A stretch of DNA of 64,000 nucleotides, from NCBI RefSeq assembly GCF_001875725.1, contig NZ_MLCQ01000003.1, positions 54,050-118,049 of the forward strand. Direction: 5' to 3'. This document shows, one piece after another, positions 1-6,711 of the stretch. The translations under genes were made by a program, and so were the position numbers. This DNA is from Corynebacterium sp. NML140438 (GTDB lineage Bacteria > Actinomycetota > Actinomycetes > Mycobacteriales > Mycobacteriaceae). Within the stretch, counting starts at the first letter, position 1. Each line of letters starts with the position of its first letter. The notes beneath the pieces are model-generated. The model did no database searches. It was given only the letters and a program-made list of their open reading frames with translations, and was not told the origin of the DNA.

Positions 1-1
1 C

Positions 2-346
2 CCGGTGACGGTGCTCATCGGGTACGGGTGGGTGGTCGCCGTGCTGCTGCTCGTATCGTGGCGGGGCCGCACCTTTGCGCTGAGCCTGGCCTGCGTGGTG
101 GCCGCCAGTGTCTGCATTGCGTGGCCCTGCGGTACCGTCATGGACCCGGCGACACTGCGAAGCCACGTCGTGGCCGCGAAAGAGGACATTTTCCCAGTCC
201 CGCCCGGCACCGAGCTCGTCGTGGTACTCGAGGAGGGCAGCGCGCTCCAGCGGCCAGTGGCCACGGCAGACGGCATCCCCGTCATCTTCCCTAACCGGGG
301 ACCCGTGCCCATCCTCTACGCAGATGGGAGGCAACAGCTACGCTAA
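2..346 (+). CDS. comEC: ComEC/Rec2-type competence protein, C-terminal end (partial)
   Basis: The frame is open from the first base, so the gene begins upstream of the window. What is visible is a hydrophobic segment, a short basic turn (WRGRT), a second membrane segment ending in AWPCG, and a soluble tail of about 70 residues ending ADGRQQLR. In actinobacterial ComEC the last membrane helices are followed by a similar W-containing linker and then a metallo-beta-lactamase domain; that domain is absent here, so this would be a short ComEC. The stop lies 5 nt before holA, the usual comEC-holA order, and position is the main reason for the name. It could instead be an unrelated small membrane protein starting at 5. 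Confidence 0.5.
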   Translation, partial: PVTVLIGYGWVVAVLLLVSWRGRTFALSLACVVAASVCIAWPCGTVMDPATLRSHVVAAKEDIFPVPPGTELVVVLEEGSALQRPVATADGIPVIFPNRGPVPILYADGRQQLR

Positions 347-351
347 GAAAC

Positions 352-1278
352 ATGCTCAACCCAGTGCACCTGGTCCTCGGGGAAGACGAGTTCCTCGCCG
401 AACGCGCCACCAAAGCCATCATCGCCCAGCTCAGCCCGGCTGCGGAGCGCACCACCCTGCGCGCAGGCGACGTCACTGAGGGCGAACTGGCCATGGCGAC
501 CAGCCCGTCCCTGTTCGCCGAGGAACGTATCGTGCTGATCAAAAACACCGAGATGGCAGGCAAAGAACCGCTCGAGATTCTGCTGCGCGCCTGCGTGGAC
601 CCGGCGCCAGGCATGACGCTGATCATCGAGCACTCCGGAGGTGGGCGTCAAAAAGCCTATGTGAAGAAGTTCGAGAAGATCGCCGAGGTCCACCGAGCGG
701 ACCTTCTGCGAGACCGCGACCGCCACTCGTGGCTCACCCAAGAGTTCCGGCGCTACGGGCAGCGCCCAACGCCGGACACCGTCGCGGCGCTACTCGAGTC
801 AGTCGGCTCTGACCTGCGGGAACTCGCCAGTGCTGTGAGCCAGCTCGTGGCGGACACCGACGGGGAAGTCGACGTGACTGCCGTGCGCAACTACTACACG
901 GGCGTGGCGGAAGTCGCAGGCTTCGACATCGCGGAGCAAGCCATCGCCGGGCGCGCCGACCGTGCGCTCGCCTCCACGCGCCGGGCACTGCAGCTGGGCA
1001 CGAGTCCGGTGGCGATCGCGGCGGCGCTTGCGCACAAGGTCGGGGACATCGCCAAGCTGTACGGGGTGCGGGGCAACCCGGACCAGCTCGCGCGCACCAT
1101 CGGGATGCACCCATTCGTGGTGAAGAAGACCATGAACGTTGCACGCCAGTGGTCGGGCGATGCGGTCTCCCAGGCCGTCATCATCGTCGCTGAGCTGGAG
1201 TCCACAGTGAAGGGCAACGGTGGGGAACCGGAGTACGCGGTGGAAGAAGCCGTCCGCAGAATCGCGCAACTCGCGTGA
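352..1278 (+). CDS. holA: DNA polymerase III subunit delta
   Basis: A 308-residue clamp-loader delta subunit, which opens the beta sliding clamp as part of the gamma/delta/delta-prime complex. The N-terminus LVLGEDEFLAERA and the C-terminal helical collar with alternating basic and hydrophobic residues (LALAHKVGDIAKLYGV..., then a PFVVKK segment) are typical of HolA. As expected for delta, there is no working Walker A motif. The length matches actinobacterial homologues. It starts 5 nt after the comEC stop, so the two are probably cotranscribed. Identification is by overall pattern and conserved position upstream of rpsT and lepA. Confidence 0.9.
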   Translation: MLNPVHLVLGEDEFLAERATKAIIAQLSPAAERTTLRAGDVTEGELAMATSPSLFAEERIVLIKNTEMAGKEPLEILLRACVDPAPGMTLIIEHSGGGRQKAYVKKFEKIAEVHRADLLRDRDRHSWLTQEFRRYGQRPTPDTVAALLESVGSDLRELASAVSQLVADTDGEVDVTAVRNYYTGVAEVAGFDIAEQAIAGRADRALASTRRALQLGTSPVAIAAALAHKVGDIAKLYGVRGNPDQLARTIGMHPFVVKKTMNVARQWSGDAVSQAVIIVAELESTVKGNGGEPEYAVEEAVRRIAQLA

Positions 1279-1293
1279 TAGCGTAAGAAAACT

Positions 1294-1701
1294 ATGACGC
1301 AGCAACAACCGAACGAGATCCCCGAAGACGTGCAAGCTTTCGCCACCCGCCTGTTCCAGATGGCGCGCGACGGCGACACGAGCCTGCTCGACTACGTTGA
1401 CCAGGGCGTCGACGTCAACCTGGCCAACCAGGACGGCAACTCGTTGTTGATGCTCGCCAGCTACTCCGGGCACCTGGCCCTGACTGAAGGGCTCATCGCG
1501 CGCGGCGCAGACGTCGACGCCCTGAACTCGCGCGGGCAAAGCCCGCTTGCCGGGGCAATCTTCAAGAAGGAAGACGACATCGCCCGCGTGCTCATCAGCG
1601 CGGGTGCCGACGCCACCATCGGCACCCCGAACGCCATCGACACAGCGAGCATGTTCGGCCGCGAGGACCTCGTCGGCCTACTCAAGGGCAGCCAGCGGTG
1701 A
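1294..1701 (+). CDS. Ankyrin-repeat protein
   Basis: A 135-residue soluble protein made mostly of ankyrin repeats. The clearest unit runs from about residue 50 to 80 (DGNSLLMLASYSGHLALTEG, then LIARGADVDA); a second follows (RGQSPLAGAIFKKEDDIARV, then LISAGADATIG), and a degenerate unit precedes them. No signal peptide or membrane segment. Ankyrin repeats bind other proteins; the partner here is unknown. It starts 15 nt after holA, and its stop overlaps the next gene by 4 nt (GTGA), so it lies within a holA-ankyrin-exporter operon. Family assignment is secure, function is not. Confidence 0.85.
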   Translation: MTQQQPNEIPEDVQAFATRLFQMARDGDTSLLDYVDQGVDVNLANQDGNSLLMLASYSGHLALTEGLIARGADVDALNSRGQSPLAGAIFKKEDDIARVLISAGADATIGTPNAIDTASMFGREDLVGLLKGSQR

Positions 1702-2345
1702 TCGCCCCAGCAGACCTCGCGGTCATTGTCGGCCTGAACCTAGTTGGTGCGGCCGCGCCGGGTCCCGACGTTATTCTGGTGACCCGTACCGCGACGCGTT
1801 CACGGCCACACGCATGGGCCACGACGTGTGGCATCCAGCTTGGGGTGCTGTGGTGGTGCTCCCTGACCGTGTTCGGGGCGGCGGCGCTGCTGACCGCGGT
1901 GCCGCACGCGCTGCAGGTAGTGCAGGTGATCGGCGGCGCGTACCTGGTATGGATGGGTATCCACGCGGTGCGCCAAGGCTGGCGCGACCGGCGCAACCCA
2001 CCGGCGTCCCTTGAGGAAGCCGAGCAGCGACTAGGCAGCCTGCGCGCCAGCTTTGTTCGGGGCCTGTCGACGAACCTGGCGAACCCAAAGATTGTTGTGG
2101 CGCTTTCCGCCATGATTGCGCCGTTGCTGCCAGCTAGTCCCTCGTGGGCAACGCAGATCGTGGTGATCCTGTCACTGTGGGCCAGTTCGTTCATCCTGTT
2201 CGGCGTGCTCACGCAGGTCGTGTCGACGAACCGGGTGCGGCGCAAACTACTAGCCGCCGGGCCCGCGATCGATATGGGCTCCGGCGGCTTCTTCTGCGTC
2301 GTTGGCGTGCTCCTCGTGGCACGCGGCTTGCTTAGCGCTGGCTGA
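1698..2345 (+). CDS. LysE/RhtB family amino acid exporter
   Basis: A 215-residue inner-membrane protein with about six hydrophobic segments. Family signatures are visible: the AAPGPDVILV segment near the N-terminus (RhtB GP-D motif), GGAYLVWMGIHAVR around residue 80, and NLANPKIVVALSAMIAP around residue 130. Members export amino acids such as homoserine, threonine or lysine, or quorum-type lactones; the substrate cannot be read from sequence. The GTG start overlaps the ankyrin stop by 4 nt, implying translational coupling. The 3' end overlaps the convergent esterase by 14 nt. Confidence 0.85.
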   Translation: MIAPADLAVIVGLNLVGAAAPGPDVILVTRTATRSRPHAWATTCGIQLGVLWWCSLTVFGAAALLTAVPHALQVVQVIGGAYLVWMGIHAVRQGWRDRRNPPASLEEAEQRLGSLRASFVRGLSTNLANPKIVVALSAMIAPLLPASPSWATQIVVILSLWASSFILFGVLTQVVSTNRVRRKLLAAGPAIDMGSGGFFCVVGVLLVARGLLSAG

Positions 2346-3351
2346 GCAGGAAGTCCACGGTGGTGTTGCTTGCCGAAGGGTCCGTGAACCAGTGGTGGAT
2401 CCCGCCTTCGACGCGCTGCAGCTCTGTAGGCACAGCACATGATGCAGGCGTGAAACGGGTAACATTGCCCAGCTGCGATTCGGTTACCGCGTCAGCAGTG
2501 CAGCCGTTCTTGTTCATGAATAGGTTGAACACGTCGGTGACCGAGCGGAACGCGGCTCCGTGGCGGGTGCCGCCGTTATAGCCCACGACGTTGTCGTTGG
2601 TGCCGTGCATGATCAGCGTTGGGACATAGCCGCTCTTGCAGCCCTCGACGGTTGGGTTGTAGTAGGCACCCGCCACCGATGCGATACCGTTGACCAGCTC
2701 TGGGGCGTGGCAGGCAAGCGACGCCACCATGCCACCACCGTTGGACAGACCGACGGCGCTTACGCGGTCGCGGTTGGCGCCGTAGTGCTCGACGAGGTCG
2801 TCGATAATCGCGCGGGTGTACGCGATGTCCTCGCGCGTCGACGTGCGTGCGTACGGCGCACCCGCCCAGGCCTGGGACTCGCCCTCGGCGTAGACGACGA
2901 TGGCGCGACCGGCTGCCGCGGACTCGAGGTTGGCGTAGCCCTGCATCTGGTCGGCAGTGTGCTGCCACCCGCCGTAGCCGATGATGACGGGGTAGTGCTT
3001 GCCCTCCTCATAGCCCGAGGGAAGCACCACATTGTAGGAGCGTGAGCGACCGTCCACGTTGACGGTGCGGCGCTCCTGAGAACCGCGACGACCTGCCTCA
3101 TGCGAGGAGCCGATCGTGCCGGTGACCGGACCCAAAATCACAATTGCTGCCACGATGCCGACCAACAGCGCCAGCCTGTCGAGCCGAATATTCTGCGGGT
3201 TCAGCATCTTCTGGAGCTGGCGCAGGTCAGGCACCTGCTGCGCCTGCGCGGTAGGGGTGACGGCGGACTGCTCCGGGGCCACCGCGACGGCGCCCAACGT
3301 CAGAGTTGTAGCTGTTACTGCTGCGCAAAGCGCACGACGATAATTCTTCAC
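2332..3351 (-). CDS. Secreted alpha/beta-hydrolase esterase (PHB depolymerase / LpqC type)
   Basis: About 339 residues from the GTG at 3351, which gives a classic signal peptide: KNYRR, a hydrophobic stretch, then TAQA as cleavage site. A TTG at 3381 would add 10 residues in front. A second hydrophobic helix follows near residue 60. The hydrolase domain shows VIIGYGGW (oxyanion region), the nucleophile elbow GLSNGGG, the acid region HGTNDNVVGYNGG and the catalytic histidine in GGIHHWF. LpqC/feruloyl-esterase relatives hydrolyse esters outside the cell. A TACGAT -10 box lies 9 nt before the GTG, compatible with a nearly leaderless mRNA. Convergent with the exporter gene. Confidence 0.75.
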   Translation of the reverse strand: MKNYRRALCAAVTATTLTLGAVAVAPEQSAVTPTAQAQQVPDLRQLQKMLNPQNIRLDRLALLVGIVAAIVILGPVTGTIGSSHEAGRRGSQERRTVNVDGRSRSYNVVLPSGYEEGKHYPVIIGYGGWQHTADQMQGYANLESAAAGRAIVVYAEGESQAWAGAPYARTSTREDIAYTRAIIDDLVEHYGANRDRVSAVGLSNGGGMVASLACHAPELVNGIASVAGAYYNPTVEGCKSGYVPTLIMHGTNDNVVGYNGGTRHGAAFRSVTDVFNLFMNKNGCTADAVTESQLGNVTRFTPASCAVPTELQRVEGGIHHWFTDPSASNTTVDFLLSQR

Positions 3352-3392
3352 AAATTCAGTATCGTAGAGCAGTTTCAACAATGTTACGAATA

Positions 3393-3433
3393 CAAAAAAT
3401 CCTGCGCACCGGACGGAACCGGGGCACAGGATT
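3393..3433 (-). terminator. Rho-independent terminator of rpsT
   Basis: On the minus strand a stem beginning AATCCTG and ending CAGGATT, with inner CCGG/CCGG pairing around a short loop, is followed at once by a run of T. It lies 17 nt past the rpsT stop and so separates rpsT from the downstream esterase gene. Confidence 0.85.
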
Positions 3434-3449
3434 GCTATGCGCGAAAAGC

Positions 3450-3713
3450 TTAAGCCATCTTGTTCAGGGCGCGAGCCATGTTCGACTTCTTGTTCGCCGC
3501 GTTGTTGCGGTGGAACACACCCTTGGACACAGCCTTGTCCAGCTTGCGGGAAGCGAAACGCAGCTGCTTCTCAGCGGCAGCCTTGTCACCGGACTCGACA
3601 GCCTCGCGGAATTTACGGATCTCCGTGCGGACCGCGGAACGGACGGACTTGTTGCGGACGCGACGCTTCTCGTTGGTGAGCACGCGCTTCTTCTGCTGCT
3701 TGATGTTAGCCAT
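3450..3713 (-). CDS. rpsT: 30S ribosomal protein S20
   Basis: An 87-residue, strongly basic helical protein beginning [18 protein letters not shown], the family N-terminus, with the conserved [18 protein letters not shown] end. S20 binds 16S rRNA and helps early assembly of the small subunit. An upstream ATG at 3722 would add Met-His-Ile, but MANIKQQ is the usual start and has an AAGAGGTG ribosome site close by. The gene is monocistronic: it has its own terminator at 3393-3433 and about 200 nt of leader upstream. Confidence 0.97.
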   Translation of the reverse strand: MANIKQQKKRVLTNEKRRVRNKSVRSAVRTEIRKFREAVESGDKAAAEKQLRFASRKLDKAVSKGVFHRNNAANKKSNMARALNKMA

Positions 3714-3912
3714 AATGTGCACCTCTTACATAAGTTGGTATCGATTGCAATGTCGAAGTTCCAACGACGGGCAGTTACTGCGTGATGCTTTGAACTTGAC
3801 GCGAACCCAAGGTCCTGCCCGCGTAGATCACGCGCCCGAAGCCGGATACAAACAACTCGACTAAGATACCCCACCACGCGAAACGGGGCAAGTGCTCGGT
3901 CGGGGTGGCCTG

Positions 3913-4428
3913 CTAGGTCCAGTGGTAGGTGTCGCGCAGCCGGTTGGCGACGCGCTCGAAGCGCCGCGCGGGTAGTGTGGCGCCACGCCGGTGGATGCTC
4001 GCCTCCGGTACCACAAGCAGTAGGTCGAGGCGCAGCCAGCCGGGCTCGCCGGAGGCATCCCAGTCGCCGGTGCCGATGCTGAGCCACTCCTCGGTCGCGG
4101 ACTCTGGGTTCGGTACCGGCTCCTCGCCGCAGTGGATGAGCAGCGCGAGTACGTCGTGGTGGTCACGGCCTACCACAAGCATGGCGCGTTCTTCCGGGGG
4201 AGTCGACGGCACGAGGGCCCATACGACCTCGCCGGGCTCGGCGTTGCCGTCCATGTCCGGGCCGTAGTACAGGTTCCGGGCGTGCTGCTCTGTAGGTTGG
4301 ACGTCGATACGCGTGGCGGTGGTGCGGGTCTTCGTGCCGGGGGCGAGCCCAAGACGCTCGTTGAGCAGCGCAAGCCCCTCCTCGAGGGAGGCACGTCGTT
4401 GCTGTTGAAGCTTGCGCCAGATGACCAT
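3913..4428 (-). CDS. PemK/MazF-like protein, divergent from lepA
   Basis: A 171-residue protein starting MVIWRKLQQQR. The central part has the PemK/MazF-like pattern: EPGEVVWALVP, then RAMLVVGRD, WLSIGTGDWD, and RLDLLLVVPEASIHRRGA. MazF/PemK proteins are often endoribonuclease toxins, but this version is longer, has an extra N-terminal helix, and no antitoxin gene lies beside it, so a housekeeping role is as likely as a toxin role. It is divergently transcribed from lepA; a TAGAGT -10 box lies 7 nt before the ATG. Family call is fairly sure, activity unknown. Confidence 0.75.
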   Translation of the reverse strand: MVIWRKLQQQRRASLEEGLALLNERLGLAPGTKTRTTATRIDVQPTEQHARNLYYGPDMDGNAEPGEVVWALVPSTPPEERAMLVVGRDHHDVLALLIHCGEEPVPNPESATEEWLSIGTGDWDASGEPGWLRLDLLLVVPEASIHRRGATLPARRFERVANRLRDTYHWT

Positions 4429-4435
4429 GGTGCAA

Positions 4436-4464
4436 ACTCTAAGTGTTTTGCCTGGCCTGGGCAA
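4436..4464 (-). promoter_or_regulatory. Promoter of the PemK/MazF-like gene
   Basis: Reading the minus strand, a TTGCCC -35 box (4464-4459), 17 nt spacer, and TAGAGT -10 box (4441-4436) lie so that transcription would start at the ATG at 4428. This implies a leaderless mRNA. Confidence 0.5.
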
Positions 4465-4471
4465 GGGTGTG

Positions 4472-4500
4472 TTTCGAAATGGGACATCGGCAGGTAGAGT
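4472..4500 (+). promoter_or_regulatory. Promoter of lepA
   Basis: TTTCGA (4472-4477), 17 nt spacer and TAGAGT (4495-4500) precede the lepA ATG by 9 nt, so little or no leader is expected. The same -10 hexamer occurs on the opposite strand for the divergent gene. Confidence 0.45.
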
Positions 4501-4509
4501 GACACAATT

Positions 4510-6366
4510 ATGGCTGCCCAAAAACGAAATTTCGCGGAAACGACGTTCACGGACCCGGAGCGGATCCGGAACTTCTGCATTATTGCCCACATTGACCACG
4601 GAAAATCCACGCTCGCGGACCGCATTTTGCAGCTGTCTGACGTTGTTGAGGCGCGTGAGATGCGTGATCAGTACCTGGACAATATGGATATTGAGCGCGA
4701 ACGCGGCATTACCATTAAGGCCCAGAACGTCCGCCTGCCATGGACACCACGCTCCGGAGAGTTCGAGGGCCAGGAGATGGTCCTGCAGATGATCGACACG
4801 CCGGGTCACGTCGACTTCTCTTACGAGGTCTCGCGCGCGCTCGAGGCGTGTGAGGGCGCAATCTTGCTTGTCGACGCCGCCCAGGGCATCGAAGCCCAAA
4901 CCCTCGCGAACCTGTACATGGCGATGGACAACGACCTGGAAATCATCCCGGTCCTGAACAAGATCGACCTGCCGGCAGCCGACCCGGAAAAGTACGCACT
5001 GGAAATCGCGAACATTATTGGCTGCGAGCCGGAGGATGTGCTGCGCGTTTCGGGCAAGACGGGCGTGGGTGTGCCGGAGCTTTTGGATAAGGTCGTGGAG
5101 TTGGTCCCGGCGCCGTCGTCCGAATACGACGCCGACGCGCCAGCCCGCGCCCTGATCTTCGACTCCGTCTACGACACCTACCGTGGCGTCGTGACGTACA
5201 TCCGCATGATGGACGGCAAGCTGCTGCCGAACCAGCAGGTGCAGATGATGAACACCGGTGTGCGGCACGAGATCCTTGAGATCGGCGTGGTCTCGCCAAC
5301 TATGAAGAAGACCAAGGGGCTCGGCCCCGGTGAGGTCGGCTACCTGATTACCGGTGTGAAGGATGTGCGCGAAACCCGCGTCGGAGACACCGTAACCTGG
5401 GCGAACAAGGGTGCTACGGAGCCGCTCGACGGCTTCGAAGAGGTCAAGCCGATGGTGTACTCGGGCCTGTTCCCGGTCTCCCAGGAGGACTTCCCGGCGC
5501 TGCGCGAGTCGCTGGAGAAGCTGCAGCTCAACGACGCCTCCCTGACCTGGGAGCCCGAGACCTCCGTGGCGCTGGGTTTCGGTTTCCGCTGTGGCTTCCT
5601 GGGCCTGTTGCACATGGAGATCACCCGCGACCGTCTCGAGCGTGAGTTTGACCTGGACCTGATTTCCACCGCGCCGTCGGTCACCTACCGCGTGATCGCC
5701 GAGGACGGCACGGAGCAGATGGTGCACAACCCATCCGACTGGCCAGGTGGTAAGCTGCAGGCGGTGTACGAGCCGATCGTCAACATGACGATCATCGTCC
5801 CGCAGGAGTTCGTCGGCTCCACGATGGAGCTGTGCCAGTCGAAGCGCGGCACCATGAAGAACATGGAGTACCTCTCGGAGGACCGCGTGGAGCTGCGCTA
5901 CCACATGCCGCTCGGTGAGATCATCTTCGATTTCTTCGACATGCTGAAGTCTCGCACCAAGGGCTACGCCTCGCTGAACTACGAGGACGCCGGCGAGCAG
6001 GAAGCGGACCTGGTCAAGGTGGACATCCTGCTGCAGGGCGACCCCGTGGACGCGTTCTCCGCGATCGTGCACAAGGACTCCGCGCAGTGGTACGGCAACA
6101 AGATGACTAAGAAGCTCAAGGAACTCATCCCACGCCAGCAGTTCGAGGTCCCCGTCCAGGCGGCGATCGGCTCGAAGATCATCTCGCGCGAAAACATCCG
6201 TGCGCTGCGCAAGGACGTGCTGTCCAAGTGCTACGGCGGTGACATTTCGCGTAAGCGCAAGCTGCTTGAGAAGCAGAAGGCCGGTAAGAAGCGTATGAAG
6301 GCGATTGGCTCGGTTACCGTGCCACAGGAGGCGTTCGTGGCGGCGCTGTCGACCGACGAGGCGTAG
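4510..6366 (+). CDS. lepA: Elongation factor 4 (LepA), back-translocating ribosomal GTPase
   Basis: A 618-residue translational GTPase. The G domain shows the P-loop AHIDHGKST, the DTPGH switch and NKID. EF-Tu-like domain 2 and EF-G-like domains III and V follow ([14 protein letters not shown] is diagnostic), then the LepA-specific C-terminal domain with [17 protein letters not shown]. LepA acts on stalled ribosomes at high ionic strength or low pH and in initiation. Length is normal for actinobacteria. It stands alone, with an upstream leaderless-type promoter and a strong terminator after the stop. Confidence 0.97.
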   Translation: MAAQKRNFAETTFTDPERIRNFCIIAHIDHGKSTLADRILQLSDVVEAREMRDQYLDNMDIERERGITIKAQNVRLPWTPRSGEFEGQEMVLQMIDTPGHVDFSYEVSRALEACEGAILLVDAAQGIEAQTLANLYMAMDNDLEIIPVLNKIDLPAADPEKYALEIANIIGCEPEDVLRVSGKTGVGVPELLDKVVELVPAPSSEYDADAPARALIFDSVYDTYRGVVTYIRMMDGKLLPNQQVQMMNTGVRHEILEIGVVSPTMKKTKGLGPGEVGYLITGVKDVRETRVGDTVTWANKGATEPLDGFEEVKPMVYSGLFPVSQEDFPALRESLEKLQLNDASLTWEPETSVALGFGFRCGFLGLLHMEITRDRLEREFDLDLISTAPSVTYRVIAEDGTEQMVHNPSDWPGGKLQAVYEPIVNMTIIVPQEFVGSTMELCQSKRGTMKNMEYLSEDRVELRYHMPLGEIIFDFFDMLKSRTKGYASLNYEDAGEQEADLVKVDILLQGDPVDAFSAIVHKDSAQWYGNKMTKKLKELIPRQQFEVPVQAAIGSKIISRENIRALRKDVLSKCYGGDISRKRKLLEKQKAGKKRMKAIGSVTVPQEAFVAALSTDEA

Positions 6367-6425
6367 CTTTTACCCCTGTATGTGGTGGAAATCACCGCAT
6401 GTTTTTAGGGAATGAATTCCGCAAG

Positions 6426-6460
6426 AAAATCCACCGCGCGTGTGTGCGGTGGATTTTTTT
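6426..6460 (+). terminator. Rho-independent terminator of lepA
   Basis: AAAATCCACCGC pairs with GCGGTGGATTTT across an 8-nt GT-rich loop and is followed by a T run. It lies about 60 nt after the lepA stop. Confidence 0.92.
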
Positions 6461-6708
6461 ATGACCTTGTAGTTTTCCTTCCGATTGTTGGGCGGAAGAA
6501 AAATACTCAAACAACTCCAGTAGGAATAGAAGAGATAAAAGGAGCGTAAATATGCGGTTTCTAAAACTTCTGTATCTGGCAAACGTGCAGGTAGGAGAAT
6601 TGTCTATCGCGTGTCGTATATTTTTGTTTCGCAAAGTACGGTGTTAATTTGCGGGAAACTCTGTCGTAGCATCAGGGTGAATTAGTTACCTCCGAAAGGA
6701 CACCCCTG
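6461..6708 (+). other. AT-rich spacer and leader before the surface-protein gene
   Basis: The 342 nt between lepA and the next large gene hold the lepA terminator, a small ORF with a strong ribosome site (6552-6647), and the promoter/leader of the surface protein. Base composition is far more AT-rich than the rest of the window. A plausible promoter is TTAATT (6644-6649), 17 nt spacer, TAGCAT (6667-6672). An inverted repeat (6670-6679 with 6701-6711) spans the -10 box edge and the start codon. Confidence 0.6.
6552..6647 (+). CDS. Small ORF, 31 residues, in the surface-protein leader
   Basis: The ORF begins MRFLKLLYLANVQV and ends FRKVRC. It is preceded by AAAAGGAG seven nt before the ATG, a stronger ribosome site than most genes in this window have. 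The product is basic and hydrophobic, with one short hydrophobic stretch and two cysteines. It sits alone in AT-rich DNA between the lepA terminator and the surface-protein gene. It could be a leader peptide or small membrane-active peptide, or chance. No family is recognised. Confidence 0.35.
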   Translation: MRFLKLLYLANVQVGELSIACRIFLFRKVRC

Positions 6709-6711
6709 ATG
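6670..6711 (+). repeat. Inverted repeat covering the ribosome site and start of the surface-protein gene
   Basis: CATCAGGGTG (6670-6679) is complementary to CACCCCTGATG (6701-6711) apart from one bulged C. The right arm contains the ATG start codon, and the AAAGGA ribosome site lies in the loop. In RNA this would hide the start; in DNA it could be an operator, since the left arm overlaps a likely -10 box. Confidence 0.7.

Noticed and set aside
3913..6072. A very long open frame antisense to lepA (over 700 codons)
   Set aside because: Only the last part (to 4428) has family similarity; the rest is the mirror of lepA codons in GC-rich DNA.
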